Shown: positions 9,097-16,978 of the stretch, in pieces
Layout of the letters: every line of letters begins with the position of its first letter
How positions within the stretch are numbered: position 1 is the first letter of the stretch
Assembly (NCBI RefSeq): GCF_031844705.1
Contig: NZ_CP134609.1
Span: forward strand, 7,006,001-7,070,000
Direction: 5' to 3'
DNA: 64,000 bases
From: Streptomyces sp. ITFR-16
Lineage (GTDB): Bacteria > Actinomycetota > Actinomycetes > Streptomycetales > Streptomycetaceae
Program-made: the position numbers and the translations under genes
Notes under the pieces: generated by a model
What the model was told of the DNA's origin: nothing
Database searches by the model: none
What the model saw: only the letters and a program-made list of their open reading frames with translations

Positions 9097-9124
9097 AAGT
9101 GGCGTGGCGACAGGCACCTGTCAA
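9095..9124 (-). promoter_or_regulatory. Candidate promoter of the GH10-GH48 unit
   Basis: On the minus strand a perfect -35 hexamer TTGACA (9124-9119) is followed after 17 bases by CACTTT (9101-9096) as a poor -10. The putative -10 touches the CebR-type box, which would then sit over the start site. The -10 match is weak. Confidence 0.45.
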
Positions 9125-9161
9125 GAGTTAAATCACAACTGCCTTAAGACCGCGTTAACTC
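9125..9161. repeat. Inverted repeat GAGTTAA / TTAACTC
   Basis: Perfect 7-bp arms (9125-9131 and 9155-9161) are separated by 23 bases in an unusually A/T-rich patch, directly upstream of the candidate -35 box of the xylanase promoter. It may bind a second regulator, but no family can be assigned. Confidence 0.4.
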
Positions 9162-9553
9162 CGCCACACCTCGAACGGGCGCCCCGCACAGCCCTGTTGA
9201 GGAGTTCGCGGGGTGTTCGCAGTCGCGCGGGAACGGCCCTGCGCCGGCCCCTCGGCGGGTCGCCCGGAGAAGGCCTCGGCCGACTGCGCTCGGTGACGCG
9301 CGGCGGACTCGGTGTACACACCACGCGCAACCCGGGGGCCCTGTCGAACGAGTCGAAGAGGCAGGGCAGAGGGACGGGCCGCGCGCCGTCGCCCCGGACC
9401 TTCGGCACCTCCGCACGGCCCGGAATTCCGACACAGGGTGACGGCCGGAACGGGCGCTGAGGAAGGGGCGGACGTGGACCGGGCGGCCTCGGGCGGCCCG
9501 TGTGCACGTACGCGAAGGTGTATGCCGGGGACGGCGTCCGGGCACGGGAAAAG

Positions 9554-9585
9554 GCGCCTCCGCACCCGCCCGGAGCGGGAGGCGC
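9554..9585 (-). terminator. Rho-independent terminator with T-run
   Basis: A GC-rich hairpin (arms 9554-9563 and 9575-9585, one bulge) is followed on the minus strand by TTTTCCC. It lies just downstream of the 52-residue membrane protein gene. Confidence 0.75.
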
Positions 9586-9599
9586 ACCGGCCTTCCGGC

Positions 9600-9758
9600 T
9601 CAGGTCTCGCGGGTGGCGACCATCCCTATGGTGATCAACCCCAGCACCACCCAGCCGAACCAGAGCCAGCCGTTGCTCCCGAGGGCCACCGTGTAGGCGG
9701 TGACCGCCACCAGGGCGCCCACGGTGAGCACACCCATGGTCTTCGTCGATCCGGACAT
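9600..9758 (-). CDS. Small two-helix membrane protein, 52 residues
   Basis: The 52-codon gene starts at ATG 9758 with GAGGAGG a few bases upstream and stops at 9600. The product begins MSGSTKTMGVL. It has two hydrophobic stretches: about residues 8-26 (MGVLTVGALVAVTAYTVAL) and about 30-47 (GWLWFGWVVLGLITIGMV). It ends with a short charged tail. It fits a small conserved actinobacterial membrane protein of unknown function. The ribosome site, codon bias and downstream terminator make it a convincing gene. It is oriented like the CtaG gene 63 bases upstream and may be co-transcribed with it. Confidence 0.75.
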   Translation of the reverse strand: MSGSTKTMGVLTVGALVAVTAYTVALGSNGWLWFGWVVLGLITIGMVATRET

Positions 9759-9821
9759 GCGCGCCTCCTCATCGGCCGCGCGGCCGTAGAGGCCATCGTC
9801 ACCCGGAAGGCGTGTCCACCG

Positions 9822-10772
9822 CTACTGCCCGCGCGCCTGCAATGAGGCGAGATAGGCGTTGTACGCCTGCAGCTCCTGGTCGCCGTCGCGGTCCGCCGCG
9901 CGGTCCGAGCGCTTCGCCGTGCGCTGTTCCGAGCGGTACCACTGGAAGACCAGGGCCACCAGGACCAGCACCGACGGGATCTCGCTGAACGCCCAGGCGA
10001 TGCCGCCCGCCGCGTTCTGGTCGGACAGGGCGTCGATGCCCAGGGAGGCCGGGGGGTTCTTGTAGACCTCCACCATGGGCTGCGACGCCATCATGAGCGC
10101 GATCCCGAAGAAGGCGTGGAACGGCATCCCGGCGAACAGCTCCAGCATCCGCATCACATAGCCCGGCCGGTGCGGTCCCGGGTCGATCCCCATGATCGGC
10201 CAGAAGAAGAACAGGCCGACCGCCAGGAAGTGCACCATCATCGCGAGATGCCCGGTCGTCGAGCCCATCAGGTAGTCGAAGAGCGGGGTGAAGTACAGGG
10301 CGTACAGGCTGGCGATGAAGAGCGGAATGGTGAAGGCGGGATGCGTGACGACCTTCATGTACCGGCTGTGCAGCAGCATCAGAAGCAGCTCGCGCGGCCC
10401 CTTAGTGCCACGCCGCGCGACCGGAAGCGCACGCAGTGCGAGCGTCACGGGCGCGCCCAGCAGGAGCAGGATCGGCGACAGCATGCTGATCACCATGTGC
10501 TGCACCATGTGCACGCTGAACATGACCATGCCGTAGTCGTTGAGCCGGGTGCACATCACCAGCGCGATGGTCAGCACCCCGACGGTGAAGAGCACCGTCC
10601 GGCCCACGGGCCACGCGTCCCCACGTCTGCGCAGCCGCAGCACCGCGTACCCGTAGAGCACCACGGCCAGGACGCAGCCGGTCAGGAAGAACGGGTCCGC
10701 GGAGAACTGGAGTCCGCGTCCCAGCGTGAACGGCGGCAGATCCATGTTCATGCCGTGCCCGCTGTGATCCAT
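9822..10772 (-). CDS. Cytochrome c oxidase assembly protein, CtaG (caa3) family
   Basis: This 316-residue polytopic membrane protein begins with a His/Met-rich tail (MDHSGHGMNMD) that could bind copper. The CtaG-type membrane domain follows with the conserved SVHMVQHM histidines, LLLGAPVTLALRAL and GIDPGPHRP. The family is linked to copper delivery to, or assembly of, heme-copper cytochrome oxidase. A ribosome site (AGGAGTG) precedes the ATG. The C-terminal half of the CopD-CtaG fusion at 56657-58702 is a paralogue, sharing SVHM.QHM, LGAPATLALRAL and the closing YNAYLA.L motif. This standalone copy is probably the housekeeping one, though that is inference. Confidence 0.85.
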   Translation of the reverse strand: MDHSGHGMNMDLPPFTLGRGLQFSADPFFLTGCVLAVVLYGYAVLRLRRRGDAWPVGRTVLFTVGVLTIALVMCTRLNDYGMVMFSVHMVQHMVISMLSPILLLLGAPVTLALRALPVARRGTKGPRELLLMLLHSRYMKVVTHPAFTIPLFIASLYALYFTPLFDYLMGSTTGHLAMMVHFLAVGLFFFWPIMGIDPGPHRPGYVMRMLELFAGMPFHAFFGIALMMASQPMVEVYKNPPASLGIDALSDQNAAGGIAWAFSEIPSVLVLVALVFQWYRSEQRTAKRSDRAADRDGDQELQAYNAYLASLQARGQ

Positions 10773-10839
10773 CTGTTCACTCCTGAAGGGGGCGCCGGGA
10801 CGTCCCCGTTTCGTGCCGGTTGTCCCGACCAGAGTAGAA

Positions 10840-10871
10840 CCGCCCCCGGACGCCGTTGCGGCCGGGGGCGG
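10840..10871 (-). terminator. Terminator of the phosphofructokinase gene
   Basis: A perfect 10-bp stem CCGCCCCCGG/CCGGGGGCGG (10840-10849 with 10862-10871) lies directly downstream of the phosphofructokinase stop codon. On the minus strand it is followed by TTCTACT. Confidence 0.65.
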
Positions 10872-10890
10872 GATCAGCTCCTGGTGTCGC

Positions 10891-11916
10891 TCAGAGCACG
10901 CACTCGGCCTCGGAGTACCGCGCGGCCGGGACCGTCTTCAGGGTCTCCACGGCGCCCGCCAGGGGCACCATCGTGATGTCGGTGCCGCGCAGCGCGGTCA
11001 TCATGCCGAACTCACCTCGGTGCGCCGCCTCCACCGCGTGCCAGCCGAAGCGGGTCGCGAGGACGCGGTCGTACGCGGTCGGCGTGCCGCCGCGCTGCAC
11101 ATGGCCGAGGATCACCGGACGGGCCTCCTTGCCCAGGCGCTGCTCCAGCTCGATGGAGAGCTGGGTGGCCACGCCCGCGAAGCGCTCGTGCCCGTAGATG
11201 TCCTTGACGCCCGACTCGAACTCCATGGAGCCCTCGCGCGGCTTGGCACCCTCGGCGACCACGACGATCGCGAACTTCTTGCCGGCCGAGAAGCGGCGGC
11301 CCACCAGCTCCGTCAGCTCGTCGATGTCGAAGGGGCGCTCCGGGACGACGATGGCGTGCGCGCCGGCCGCCATGCCCGAGTGCAGGGCGATCCAGCCGGT
11401 GTGACGGCCCATGACCTCGACGATCATGACGCGCTGGTGCGACTCGGCGGTGGTCTTCAGCCGGTCGAGCGCCTCGGTGGCCACACCCACGGCGGTGTCG
11501 AAACCGAAGGTCACATCCGTGGAGGCGATGTCGTTGTCGATCGTCTTCGGTACGCCGACGATCGGGAGGCCCGCCTCGGACAGCAGGTTCGCCGCCTTGA
11601 GGGTGCCCTCGCCGCCGATCGGGATGATCGCGTCCAGGCCGAGGTCGTTGACGTGGCCCCGGGCCGTCTCGACGCCGCCGCGCAGATGCGCGGGCTGGAC
11701 CCGGGAGGAGCCGAGAATGGTGCCGCCGCGGGCGAGGATGCCACCGACCGCGTCGAGGTCGAGCTTGCGGTAGTCGCACTCGAGGAGGCCCCGCCACCCG
11801 TCGTGGAAGCCGATGACCTCGTCGCCGTGGTCGACCACAGCGCGGTGGACGACGGAACGGATGACGGCATTGAGGCCGGGGCAGTCGCCGCCGGAGGTGA
11901 GCACACCAATTCGCAT
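10891..11916 (-). CDS. pfkA: 6-phosphofructokinase
   Basis: This 341-residue cytoplasmic enzyme phosphorylates fructose 6-phosphate to fructose 1,6-bisphosphate in glycolysis. It shows the nucleotide-binding start RIGVLTSGGDCPGLNAVIR, then GGEGTLKAA, PKTIDNDI, GRHTGWIA and the effector/substrate motif HVQRGGTPTAYDR. Gly replaces Asp in the GGEGTLK motif (GGDDT in the E. coli enzyme). That marks the group of PFKs that may use ATP or pyrophosphate, and actinomycete members are mostly ATP-type. ATG 11916 is chosen because it begins exactly at the conserved RIGVLTSGG. An in-frame extension of 22 codons upstream looks non-coding. Confidence 0.95.
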   Translation of the reverse strand: MRIGVLTSGGDCPGLNAVIRSVVHRAVVDHGDEVIGFHDGWRGLLECDYRKLDLDAVGGILARGGTILGSSRVQPAHLRGGVETARGHVNDLGLDAIIPIGGEGTLKAANLLSEAGLPIVGVPKTIDNDIASTDVTFGFDTAVGVATEALDRLKTTAESHQRVMIVEVMGRHTGWIALHSGMAAGAHAIVVPERPFDIDELTELVGRRFSAGKKFAIVVVAEGAKPREGSMEFESGVKDIYGHERFAGVATQLSIELEQRLGKEARPVILGHVQRGGTPTAYDRVLATRFGWHAVEAAHRGEFGMMTALRGTDITMVPLAGAVETLKTVPAARYSEAECVL

Positions 11917-12083
11917 TGCCCGGGAAACCTTTGCAACGTGGGCCGACGACCGGACCACGTCGTCCGGTTGGATCCCCGCCACCCTACCGGCGCAGGGTGG
12001 CGGGACCGAACCGGGCGTCCGCCTGCTGGACGCCGCTCAACTGAGCTGCTTCCCCCTCATCGGACCATGGGTGAAATGCCTGG

Positions 12084-12812
12084 TCAGACGGGCTGTGTGG
12101 CCGCAGCGATGCGCTCCGCGCGCAGCGCCTCGTACCAGCGGTCGTCCGTCGGCGGCAGGGCGTTCACATCGAGGGCCAGCTTCAGCAGCAGGTCCGCGAT
12201 CATCGGGTTCCGCGCCATCACGGGCCCGTGCATGTACGTGCCGAACACGGTGTCGTTGTACGCGCCTTCGGTGCCGTCGCCCGTGCCGTTGCCCCGGCCG
12301 AACCGGACCCGGGCGAACGGGCGGGCCGTCTGTCCGAGATGGGTGACGCCCTGGTGGTTCTCGAACCCGGTGAGCGGCGGCAGCCCGAGGTTCGGGTCGA
12401 TGTCCGCGAGGACGTCGCCGACGCACCGCGCGCCCTCGCCGCGGGTGGAGATCACGTCGAGGAGGCCGAGACCCTGCTCGCGCTCGCCGAGGTCGTTGAT
12501 GAACTCGTGGCCGAGGATCTGGTAGCCGGCGCAGACCGAGAAGATGATCGCGCCGTTGGACGCGGCCCGGCTCAGACCGCCGTCGCGGCGCAGGCGTTCC
12601 GCGGCGAGCCGCTGCGGCCGGTCCTCACCGCCGCCGATCAGATAGATGTCGCCGGACGTGGGCACGGGCTGGTCGCTGCGCACGTCGACGCGCGCCACGT
12701 CCAGACCGCGCTGTCGTGCCCGGCGCTCCACCACGAGGGCGTTGCCCTGGTCGCCGTAGGTGCTCAGCAGGTCCGGGTAGACCCACACCAGCCGCAGGCT
12801 GTTGTTGCTCAT
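12084..12812 (-). CDS. gatD: Lipid II isoglutaminyl synthase, glutaminase subunit GatD
   Basis: This 242-residue class I glutamine amidotransferase of the CobB/CobQ type supplies ammonia to MurT. MurT then amidates the alpha-carboxyl of D-Glu in lipid II peptidoglycan stems. The nucleophile Cys is in FSVCAGYQILGHEF, and the general-base His is in FGTYMHGPVMARNP. The conserved GGGEDRPQ and TGFENHQG stretches are present. It lies 34 bases downstream of murT on the same strand, which is the standard operon order. ATG 12812 is preferred over the longer frame because conservation begins at NNSLRLVWVYP. Confidence 0.93.
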   Translation of the reverse strand: MSNNSLRLVWVYPDLLSTYGDQGNALVVERRARQRGLDVARVDVRSDQPVPTSGDIYLIGGGEDRPQRLAAERLRRDGGLSRAASNGAIIFSVCAGYQILGHEFINDLGEREQGLGLLDVISTRGEGARCVGDVLADIDPNLGLPPLTGFENHQGVTHLGQTARPFARVRFGRGNGTGDGTEGAYNDTVFGTYMHGPVMARNPMIADLLLKLALDVNALPPTDDRWYEALRAERIAAATQPV

Positions 12813-12846
12813 GCTTCGTCCTCTCCGGAGGGGGCCGGGGCCGGGG

Positions 12847-14085
12847 TCAGTTGCCGACACGACGGCGCAGATCCTGGAAGGCGGTGTAGTTGGCGATGAC
12901 CTCGATGCGGCCGGGCGGTGCCTGCTGCACGGCCTCGTCGAGGTTCTCGCAGACCCGGAAGTCGAGTCCGGCCACTTCGAGGCGGACCGCGAGGTCCAGC
13001 TTGCGGTCGCCGAGCACGAAGATCGGGTGGCCCGCGAGCTGGGTGTAGTCCACGTCCCACAGCCAGGAGGTGTCCGTGCCGTCCGCGCCGCGCGCGTTGA
13101 CGGAGAGGATCACCGGGGTGGGCGGCGGGTCGATCAGGGAGAAGGTCTCCAGCCAGCCCGCCGGGTTCTTCGCCAGCAGGAGCCGCAGCTCACGGCCGAG
13201 GAAGGTCACCACGTCGTAGCGGCCGGCGACGGCCTGCACCTGGTACATCCGCTCCAGGGCGACCTGCGGCGGCACGCCGAACACGGCGGCCACGGCGGCC
13301 GAGCTGGTCGCGTTGGCCTTGTTGGCGCGGCCGGGCAGCTGGAGGTGGATCGGCCACGCCGAACCGTGCGGGTCGAGCACGTAGTCACCGTGCAGGACCC
13401 AGCTGGGCGCCGGACGGCGGAAGCCGCACTCGCCGCAGAACCAGTCGTCGCCGGGGCGCTGCATCACACCGCCGCAGGACGGGCAGGACCAGGCGTCGTC
13501 CTTCCACGCCTGGCCGGCCGCGACCCACACCACGTTGGGGGAGGAGGAGGCCGCCCAGACGATCAGCGGGTCGTCGGCGTTGGCGACGATCACGGCCTTC
13601 GAGCCGGACAGGCCCTCACGCCACTTCTCGGCCAGCATCCGGGTCTCGGCGGCCCGGTCAAGCTGGTCGCGCGAGAGGTTGAGCAGGGCGATCACCTTGG
13701 GTGTGGTGTCCCGGGCGACCCCCGCGAGGTACTTCTCGTCGACCTCGATCACGCCGTACTGCGCGTCCGAGCCGCCGGCCAGCGCCGAGGTGATGCCCGC
13801 CGGCATGTTGGCGCCCAGCGCGTTCGACACGACCGGACCGGCGGCCCGCAGTGCCTCGGCGATCAGCCGCGTGGTGGTCGTCTTGCCGTTCGTCGCCGAC
13901 ACGAGGATCACGTCCAGGTGCTGCGCCAGCCGCCCGAGCAGGTCGGGGTCGAGCTTGAGCGCCACCCGGCCGCCGATCACCGATCCGCTGCCCCGCCCGG
14001 CCGCCCGCGACACCGCCGCAGCGGCCTTGCCCGCCGTCACGGCCAGCTTGGCCCGCGGCGACAACGGCTCCGTGTTGCCTGCCAT
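12847..14085 (-). CDS. murT: Lipid II isoglutaminyl synthase, Mur-ligase subunit MurT
   Basis: This 412-residue Mur ligase-like ATPase works with GatD to convert D-glutamate to D-isoglutamine in lipid II. It has the P-loop SATNGKTTTTRLIAEAL, the Mur-ligase central motif VIEVDEKYL and a Cys4 zinc-ribbon insert (CPSCGG ... CGECG). The C-terminal MurT domain (DUF1727) ends with ENLDEAVQQ and YTAFQDLRR. A strong ribosome site (GGAGG) lies upstream of ATG 14085. It heads the murT-gatD unit and diverges from the deformylase gene. Confidence 0.94.
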   Translation of the reverse strand: MAGNTEPLSPRAKLAVTAGKAAAAVSRAAGRGSGSVIGGRVALKLDPDLLGRLAQHLDVILVSATNGKTTTTRLIAEALRAAGPVVSNALGANMPAGITSALAGGSDAQYGVIEVDEKYLAGVARDTTPKVIALLNLSRDQLDRAAETRMLAEKWREGLSGSKAVIVANADDPLIVWAASSSPNVVWVAAGQAWKDDAWSCPSCGGVMQRPGDDWFCGECGFRRPAPSWVLHGDYVLDPHGSAWPIHLQLPGRANKANATSSAAVAAVFGVPPQVALERMYQVQAVAGRYDVVTFLGRELRLLLAKNPAGWLETFSLIDPPPTPVILSVNARGADGTDTSWLWDVDYTQLAGHPIFVLGDRKLDLAVRLEVAGLDFRVCENLDEAVQQAPPGRIEVIANYTAFQDLRRRVGN

Positions 14086-14200
14086 CGTCCTAGATCCTCC
14101 TTGCATCGGTCCGCGCCCAGCCTATCGATGTCCGGCGCGGCGGAGGCACGGCGGCACCGCCCGGGCCGTGGAGTTCCCGTGTGAACGTACGATGGCGGCC

Positions 14201-14746
14201 ATGCGAAACCGCCCGATCCCCGGCAGTTCCGGCCTCGTCCGCACCATGAGTCTGCTCGGCGACCCGGTGCTGCACGGCGCCTGCGAACCGGTCACGGACT
14301 TCGGTCCCGCGCTCGGCCGGCTGGTGGAGGACCTGTTCGCCACGATGTACGCGGCCGAGGGTGTCGGGCTCGCCGCCAACCAGATCGGTGTGCCGTCAAG
14401 GGTGTTCGTCTACGACTGCCCGGACGACGAGGACGTCCGCCATCTCGGGCATGTGGTCAACCCCACCCTGGTCGAGGCGGACGGTCTCACCGTGCGCGGA
14501 CCCGAGGGCTGTCTCTCGCTGCCGGGGCTCGAAGCCGGCACACCGCGCTTCGACCACGCCGTCGTCGAGGGCGTGACGGTGGCGGGGGAGCCGGTGCGGA
14601 TCAGCGGGACCGGTTTCTTCGCGCGCTGCCTCCAGCACGAGTGCGACCACCTCGACGGCCGGGTCTACCCCGACCGGCTGAGCGGGCTGCGCCGGGCGCG
14701 GGTGCTGCGGGCGGCCCGCCGGGCACCCTGGGGGCGCACCGGCTGA
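14201..14746 (+). CDS. def: Peptide deformylase
   Basis: This 181-residue metalloenzyme removes the formyl group from nascent protein N-termini. All three family motifs are intact: GVGLAANQIG, EGCLSLPG (metal-binding Cys) and QHECDHLDG (two metal-binding His and the catalytic Glu). No strong ribosome site precedes ATG 14201 or the in-frame ATG 14192, so the exact start is uncertain. Translation could be leaderless. The first residues are poor in conservation, whereas SLLGDPVLH onward is typical. Streptomyces usually carry several deformylase copies, so this is one of a probable set. Confidence 0.93.
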   Translation: MRNRPIPGSSGLVRTMSLLGDPVLHGACEPVTDFGPALGRLVEDLFATMYAAEGVGLAANQIGVPSRVFVYDCPDDEDVRHLGHVVNPTLVEADGLTVRGPEGCLSLPGLEAGTPRFDHAVVEGVTVAGEPVRISGTGFFARCLQHECDHLDGRVYPDRLSGLRRARVLRAARRAPWGRTG

Positions 14747-14765
14747 CCCGGCGCCGCCCGGGTGG

Positions 14766-15422
14766 TCAGAACCCGGGGCCCCCGGCCAGGTCGCCCGCCG
14801 CGGCCAGCCGGCCCCAGAGCAGATCGGCCAGGCTGCGGACCAGCTGTTCGCGGGAGCAGGGCCGCTCGCCCAGCCACCAGTCACCGGCCGCGTGCATCAT
14901 GCCGACGATCCCGTGGCCCCAGATCCGGGCCATCTCCTGGCTGTCCGGGCCGAGGTCCACCCGCTCGGCGATGACCATGGCGAGCTCCTCGCCGAGGCGG
15001 CGCAGCAGCGGGGCGGAGTGCCGGCCCACGTCGAAGCCCTGCTCGGGGGAGGGCGCGGTGTCGGCGTCGTCGGAGGGATGCATCAGGAAGCGGTAGACCT
15101 GCGGGCGGGCCTCGATCGCGGCGAGGTAGGTGTCGAGGGTCGCCTCGACCCGGGCGCGCCGGTCGGCGGGGGCGTCGAGCGCGGCGCGCAGGGCGCTGAG
15201 CAGGGCGTCGGTGTGCCGCTTGGCGAGGGCGCGGTACAGGCCGCCCTTGTCGCCGAAGTGCCGGTAGAGGATGGGCTTGGTGATGCCGGCCTCCGCCGCG
15301 ATGGCGTTCATCGAGGCACCCGGGCCGTCCCTGAGCACCACGCGGTCGGCGGCCTCGAGCAGCTCGCGGCGGCGGCGCTCGGCCGCGGTCCGCTGTCGCT
15401 CGGCCTGTCGTGTGGTCTCCAT
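14766..15422 (-). CDS. TetR-family transcriptional regulator
   Basis: This 218-residue repressor-type protein has an N-terminal helix-turn-helix (about 22-68: AADRVVLRDGPGASMNAIAAE, GITKPILYRHFGDKGGLYRAL) and an alpha-helical ligand-binding C-terminus. It is divergent from an acyl-CoA dehydrogenase gene. The intergenic region carries a long imperfect palindrome, so it likely controls that gene, and possibly itself, in response to an acyl-CoA or fatty acid. ATG 15422 is chosen because the extension beyond it covers the shared promoter. The ligand is inferred from context only. Confidence 0.88.
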   Translation of the reverse strand: METTRQAERQRTAAERRRRELLEAADRVVLRDGPGASMNAIAAEAGITKPILYRHFGDKGGLYRALAKRHTDALLSALRAALDAPADRRARVEATLDTYLAAIEARPQVYRFLMHPSDDADTAPSPEQGFDVGRHSAPLLRRLGEELAMVIAERVDLGPDSQEMARIWGHGIVGMMHAAGDWWLGERPCSREQLVRSLADLLWGRLAAAGDLAGGPGF

Positions 15423-15523
15423 GTCGTCTCTCCCACCCCTGACCGTGCATGTCCGTCCTGCCTGCGCAACGTAACACCCTGCTCCGGGGCCCGCGGATCG
15501 GCGTCCGCTCGGTTGACAGAGGC

Positions 15524-15558
15524 TACTTGTCGGTAACAGACTGCGGTTACCGCAAGTA
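15524..15558. promoter_or_regulatory. Probable TetR operator between the regulator and acyl-CoA dehydrogenase
   Basis: The arms TACTTG.CGGTAAC (15524-15537) and GTTACCGCAAGTA (15546-15558) form a near-perfect palindrome with one extra base in the left arm. It lies just downstream of a TTGACA hexamer (15513-15518) that could be the -35 of the dehydrogenase promoter. A bound repressor would cover the -10 region. Confidence 0.65.
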
Positions 15559-15594
15559 ACGAATGGGCTTCGACGGCAGTACCTGGAGGGGAAC

Positions 15595-16824
15595 ATGGCC
15601 GAGTTCACGCTCGAGCTCAACGACGACCAGAAGCAGGTCCGTGACTGGCTTCACGGCTTCGCCGCGGATGTGATCCGCCCGGCGGCTTCGGAGTGGGACG
15701 AGCGTGAGGAAACGCCCTGGCCCGTCATCCAGGAGGCGGCCAAGGTCGGCATCTACTCCCTCGACTTCTACGCCCAGCAGTTCTTCGACCCCACGGGCCT
15801 CGGCATCCCGATGGCGATGGAGGAGCTGTTCTGGGGCGACGCCGGCATCGCCCTGTCGATCGTCGGTACGGGCCTGGCGGCCGTTGGCGTCCTCGCCAAC
15901 GGCACCGAGGAGCAGATCGGCACCTGGATCCCGCAGATGTACGGCGACGCCGACGACGTGAAGGTCGCCGCCTTCTGCTCCTCCGAGCCCGACGCGGGAT
16001 CCGACGTCGCCTCCATGCGGACCCGCGCGGTGTACGACCAGGCCAAGGACGAGTGGGTGCTCAACGGCACCAAGACCTGGGCGACCAACGGCGGCATCGC
16101 CAACGTCCACGTCGTGGTCGCCGTCGTCGACGCCGAACTGGGCTCCAAGGGGCACGCCTCCTTCATCGTGCCGCCGAACACCCCCGGCCTCTCCCAGGGC
16201 CAGAAGTTCAAGAAGCACGGCATCCGCGCCTCGCACACCGCCGAGGTCGTCCTGGAGGACGTGCGCATACCCGGCCACTGCCTGCTCGGCGGCAAGGAGA
16301 AGCTCGACCAGCGCCTCGCCCGGGCCCGTGAGCGCGCCGCCTCCGGTGGTGGCGAGCGGGTGAAGAACGCCGCGATGGCCACCTTCGAGGCCTCCCGCCC
16401 GGCCGTCGGCGCGATGGCGGTCGGCACCGCCCGTGCCGCGTACGAGGTGGCGCTGGACTACGCGAAGACCCGCACCCAGTTCGGCCGCCCGATCATCGAC
16501 AACCAGGGCATCGCCTTCCAGCTCGCCGACATGCGCACCCAGATCGACGCGGCCCGGCTGCTGGTCTGGCGCGCCTCCTGGATGGCGACCGCCGGCAAGC
16601 CCTTCGAGTCCGCCGAGGGCTCCATGTCCAAGCTGTACGCGAGCGAGACCGCCAAGAAGGTCACCGCGCAGGCCGTCCAGATCCTGGGCGGCAACGGCTT
16701 CACCCGCGAGTACCCGGTGGAGCGCATGCACCGGGACGCCGCGATCTACACGATCTTCGAGGGCACGAGCGAGATCCAGCGCCTGGTGATCGCGCGGACG
16801 CTGTCCGGGATGCCCATCCGCTGA
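15595..16824 (+). CDS. Acyl-CoA dehydrogenase
   Basis: This 409-residue FAD-dependent enzyme introduces the alpha,beta double bond into acyl-CoA in beta-oxidation or branched-chain acyl-CoA breakdown. It has CSSEPDAGSDVASMRT and WATNGGIANVHVVVA in the middle domain. The C-terminal helical domain shows YAKTRTQFGRPI, QILGGNGFTREYPVERMHRD and IFEGTSEIQ, which holds the expected catalytic Glu. A GGAGGGG ribosome site precedes ATG 15595. The gene faces a TetR regulator across a palindromic operator and ends at a strong hairpin, so it is monocistronic. Chain-length specificity cannot be read. Confidence 0.93.
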   Translation: MAEFTLELNDDQKQVRDWLHGFAADVIRPAASEWDEREETPWPVIQEAAKVGIYSLDFYAQQFFDPTGLGIPMAMEELFWGDAGIALSIVGTGLAAVGVLANGTEEQIGTWIPQMYGDADDVKVAAFCSSEPDAGSDVASMRTRAVYDQAKDEWVLNGTKTWATNGGIANVHVVVAVVDAELGSKGHASFIVPPNTPGLSQGQKFKKHGIRASHTAEVVLEDVRIPGHCLLGGKEKLDQRLARARERAASGGGERVKNAAMATFEASRPAVGAMAVGTARAAYEVALDYAKTRTQFGRPIIDNQGIAFQLADMRTQIDAARLLVWRASWMATAGKPFESAEGSMSKLYASETAKKVTAQAVQILGGNGFTREYPVERMHRDAAIYTIFEGTSEIQRLVIARTLSGMPIR

Positions 16825-16847
16825 CACCGCGGCCCGGCCCCCTAAAC

Positions 16848-16887
16848 CGGCCCCGTTCCCTGGCACACCGTCAGGGGGCGGGGGCCG
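16848..16887 (+). terminator. Terminator of the acyl-CoA dehydrogenase gene
   Basis: A long GC-rich hairpin (arms 16848-16862 and 16872-16887, with a small internal mismatch) is followed by TTT. It lies 24 bases after the dehydrogenase stop codon. Confidence 0.65.
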
Positions 16888-16978
16888 TTTCCACGGCCCG
16901 GTCACGATGGTGTGGACCTGCCATGTACCTGTAGATTCCCCGTGGAGATCGTGACCGGGTGATGAACGGGGCAGGCGC

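Larger units (their letters stand above)
8955..9599. other. Long intergenic region upstream of the GH10 gene
   Basis: These 645 bases carry the CebR-type operator and candidate promoter, a GAGTTAA/TTAACTC inverted repeat and, at the right end, the terminator of the next minus-strand gene. No convincing coding frame was seen in 9162-9550. Confidence 0.6.

Noticed and set aside
9162..9550. Several minus- and plus-strand frames of 120-180 codons in the xylanase upstream region
   Set aside because: None has a ribosome site, family-like sequence or consistent codon bias. Different frames overlap each other.
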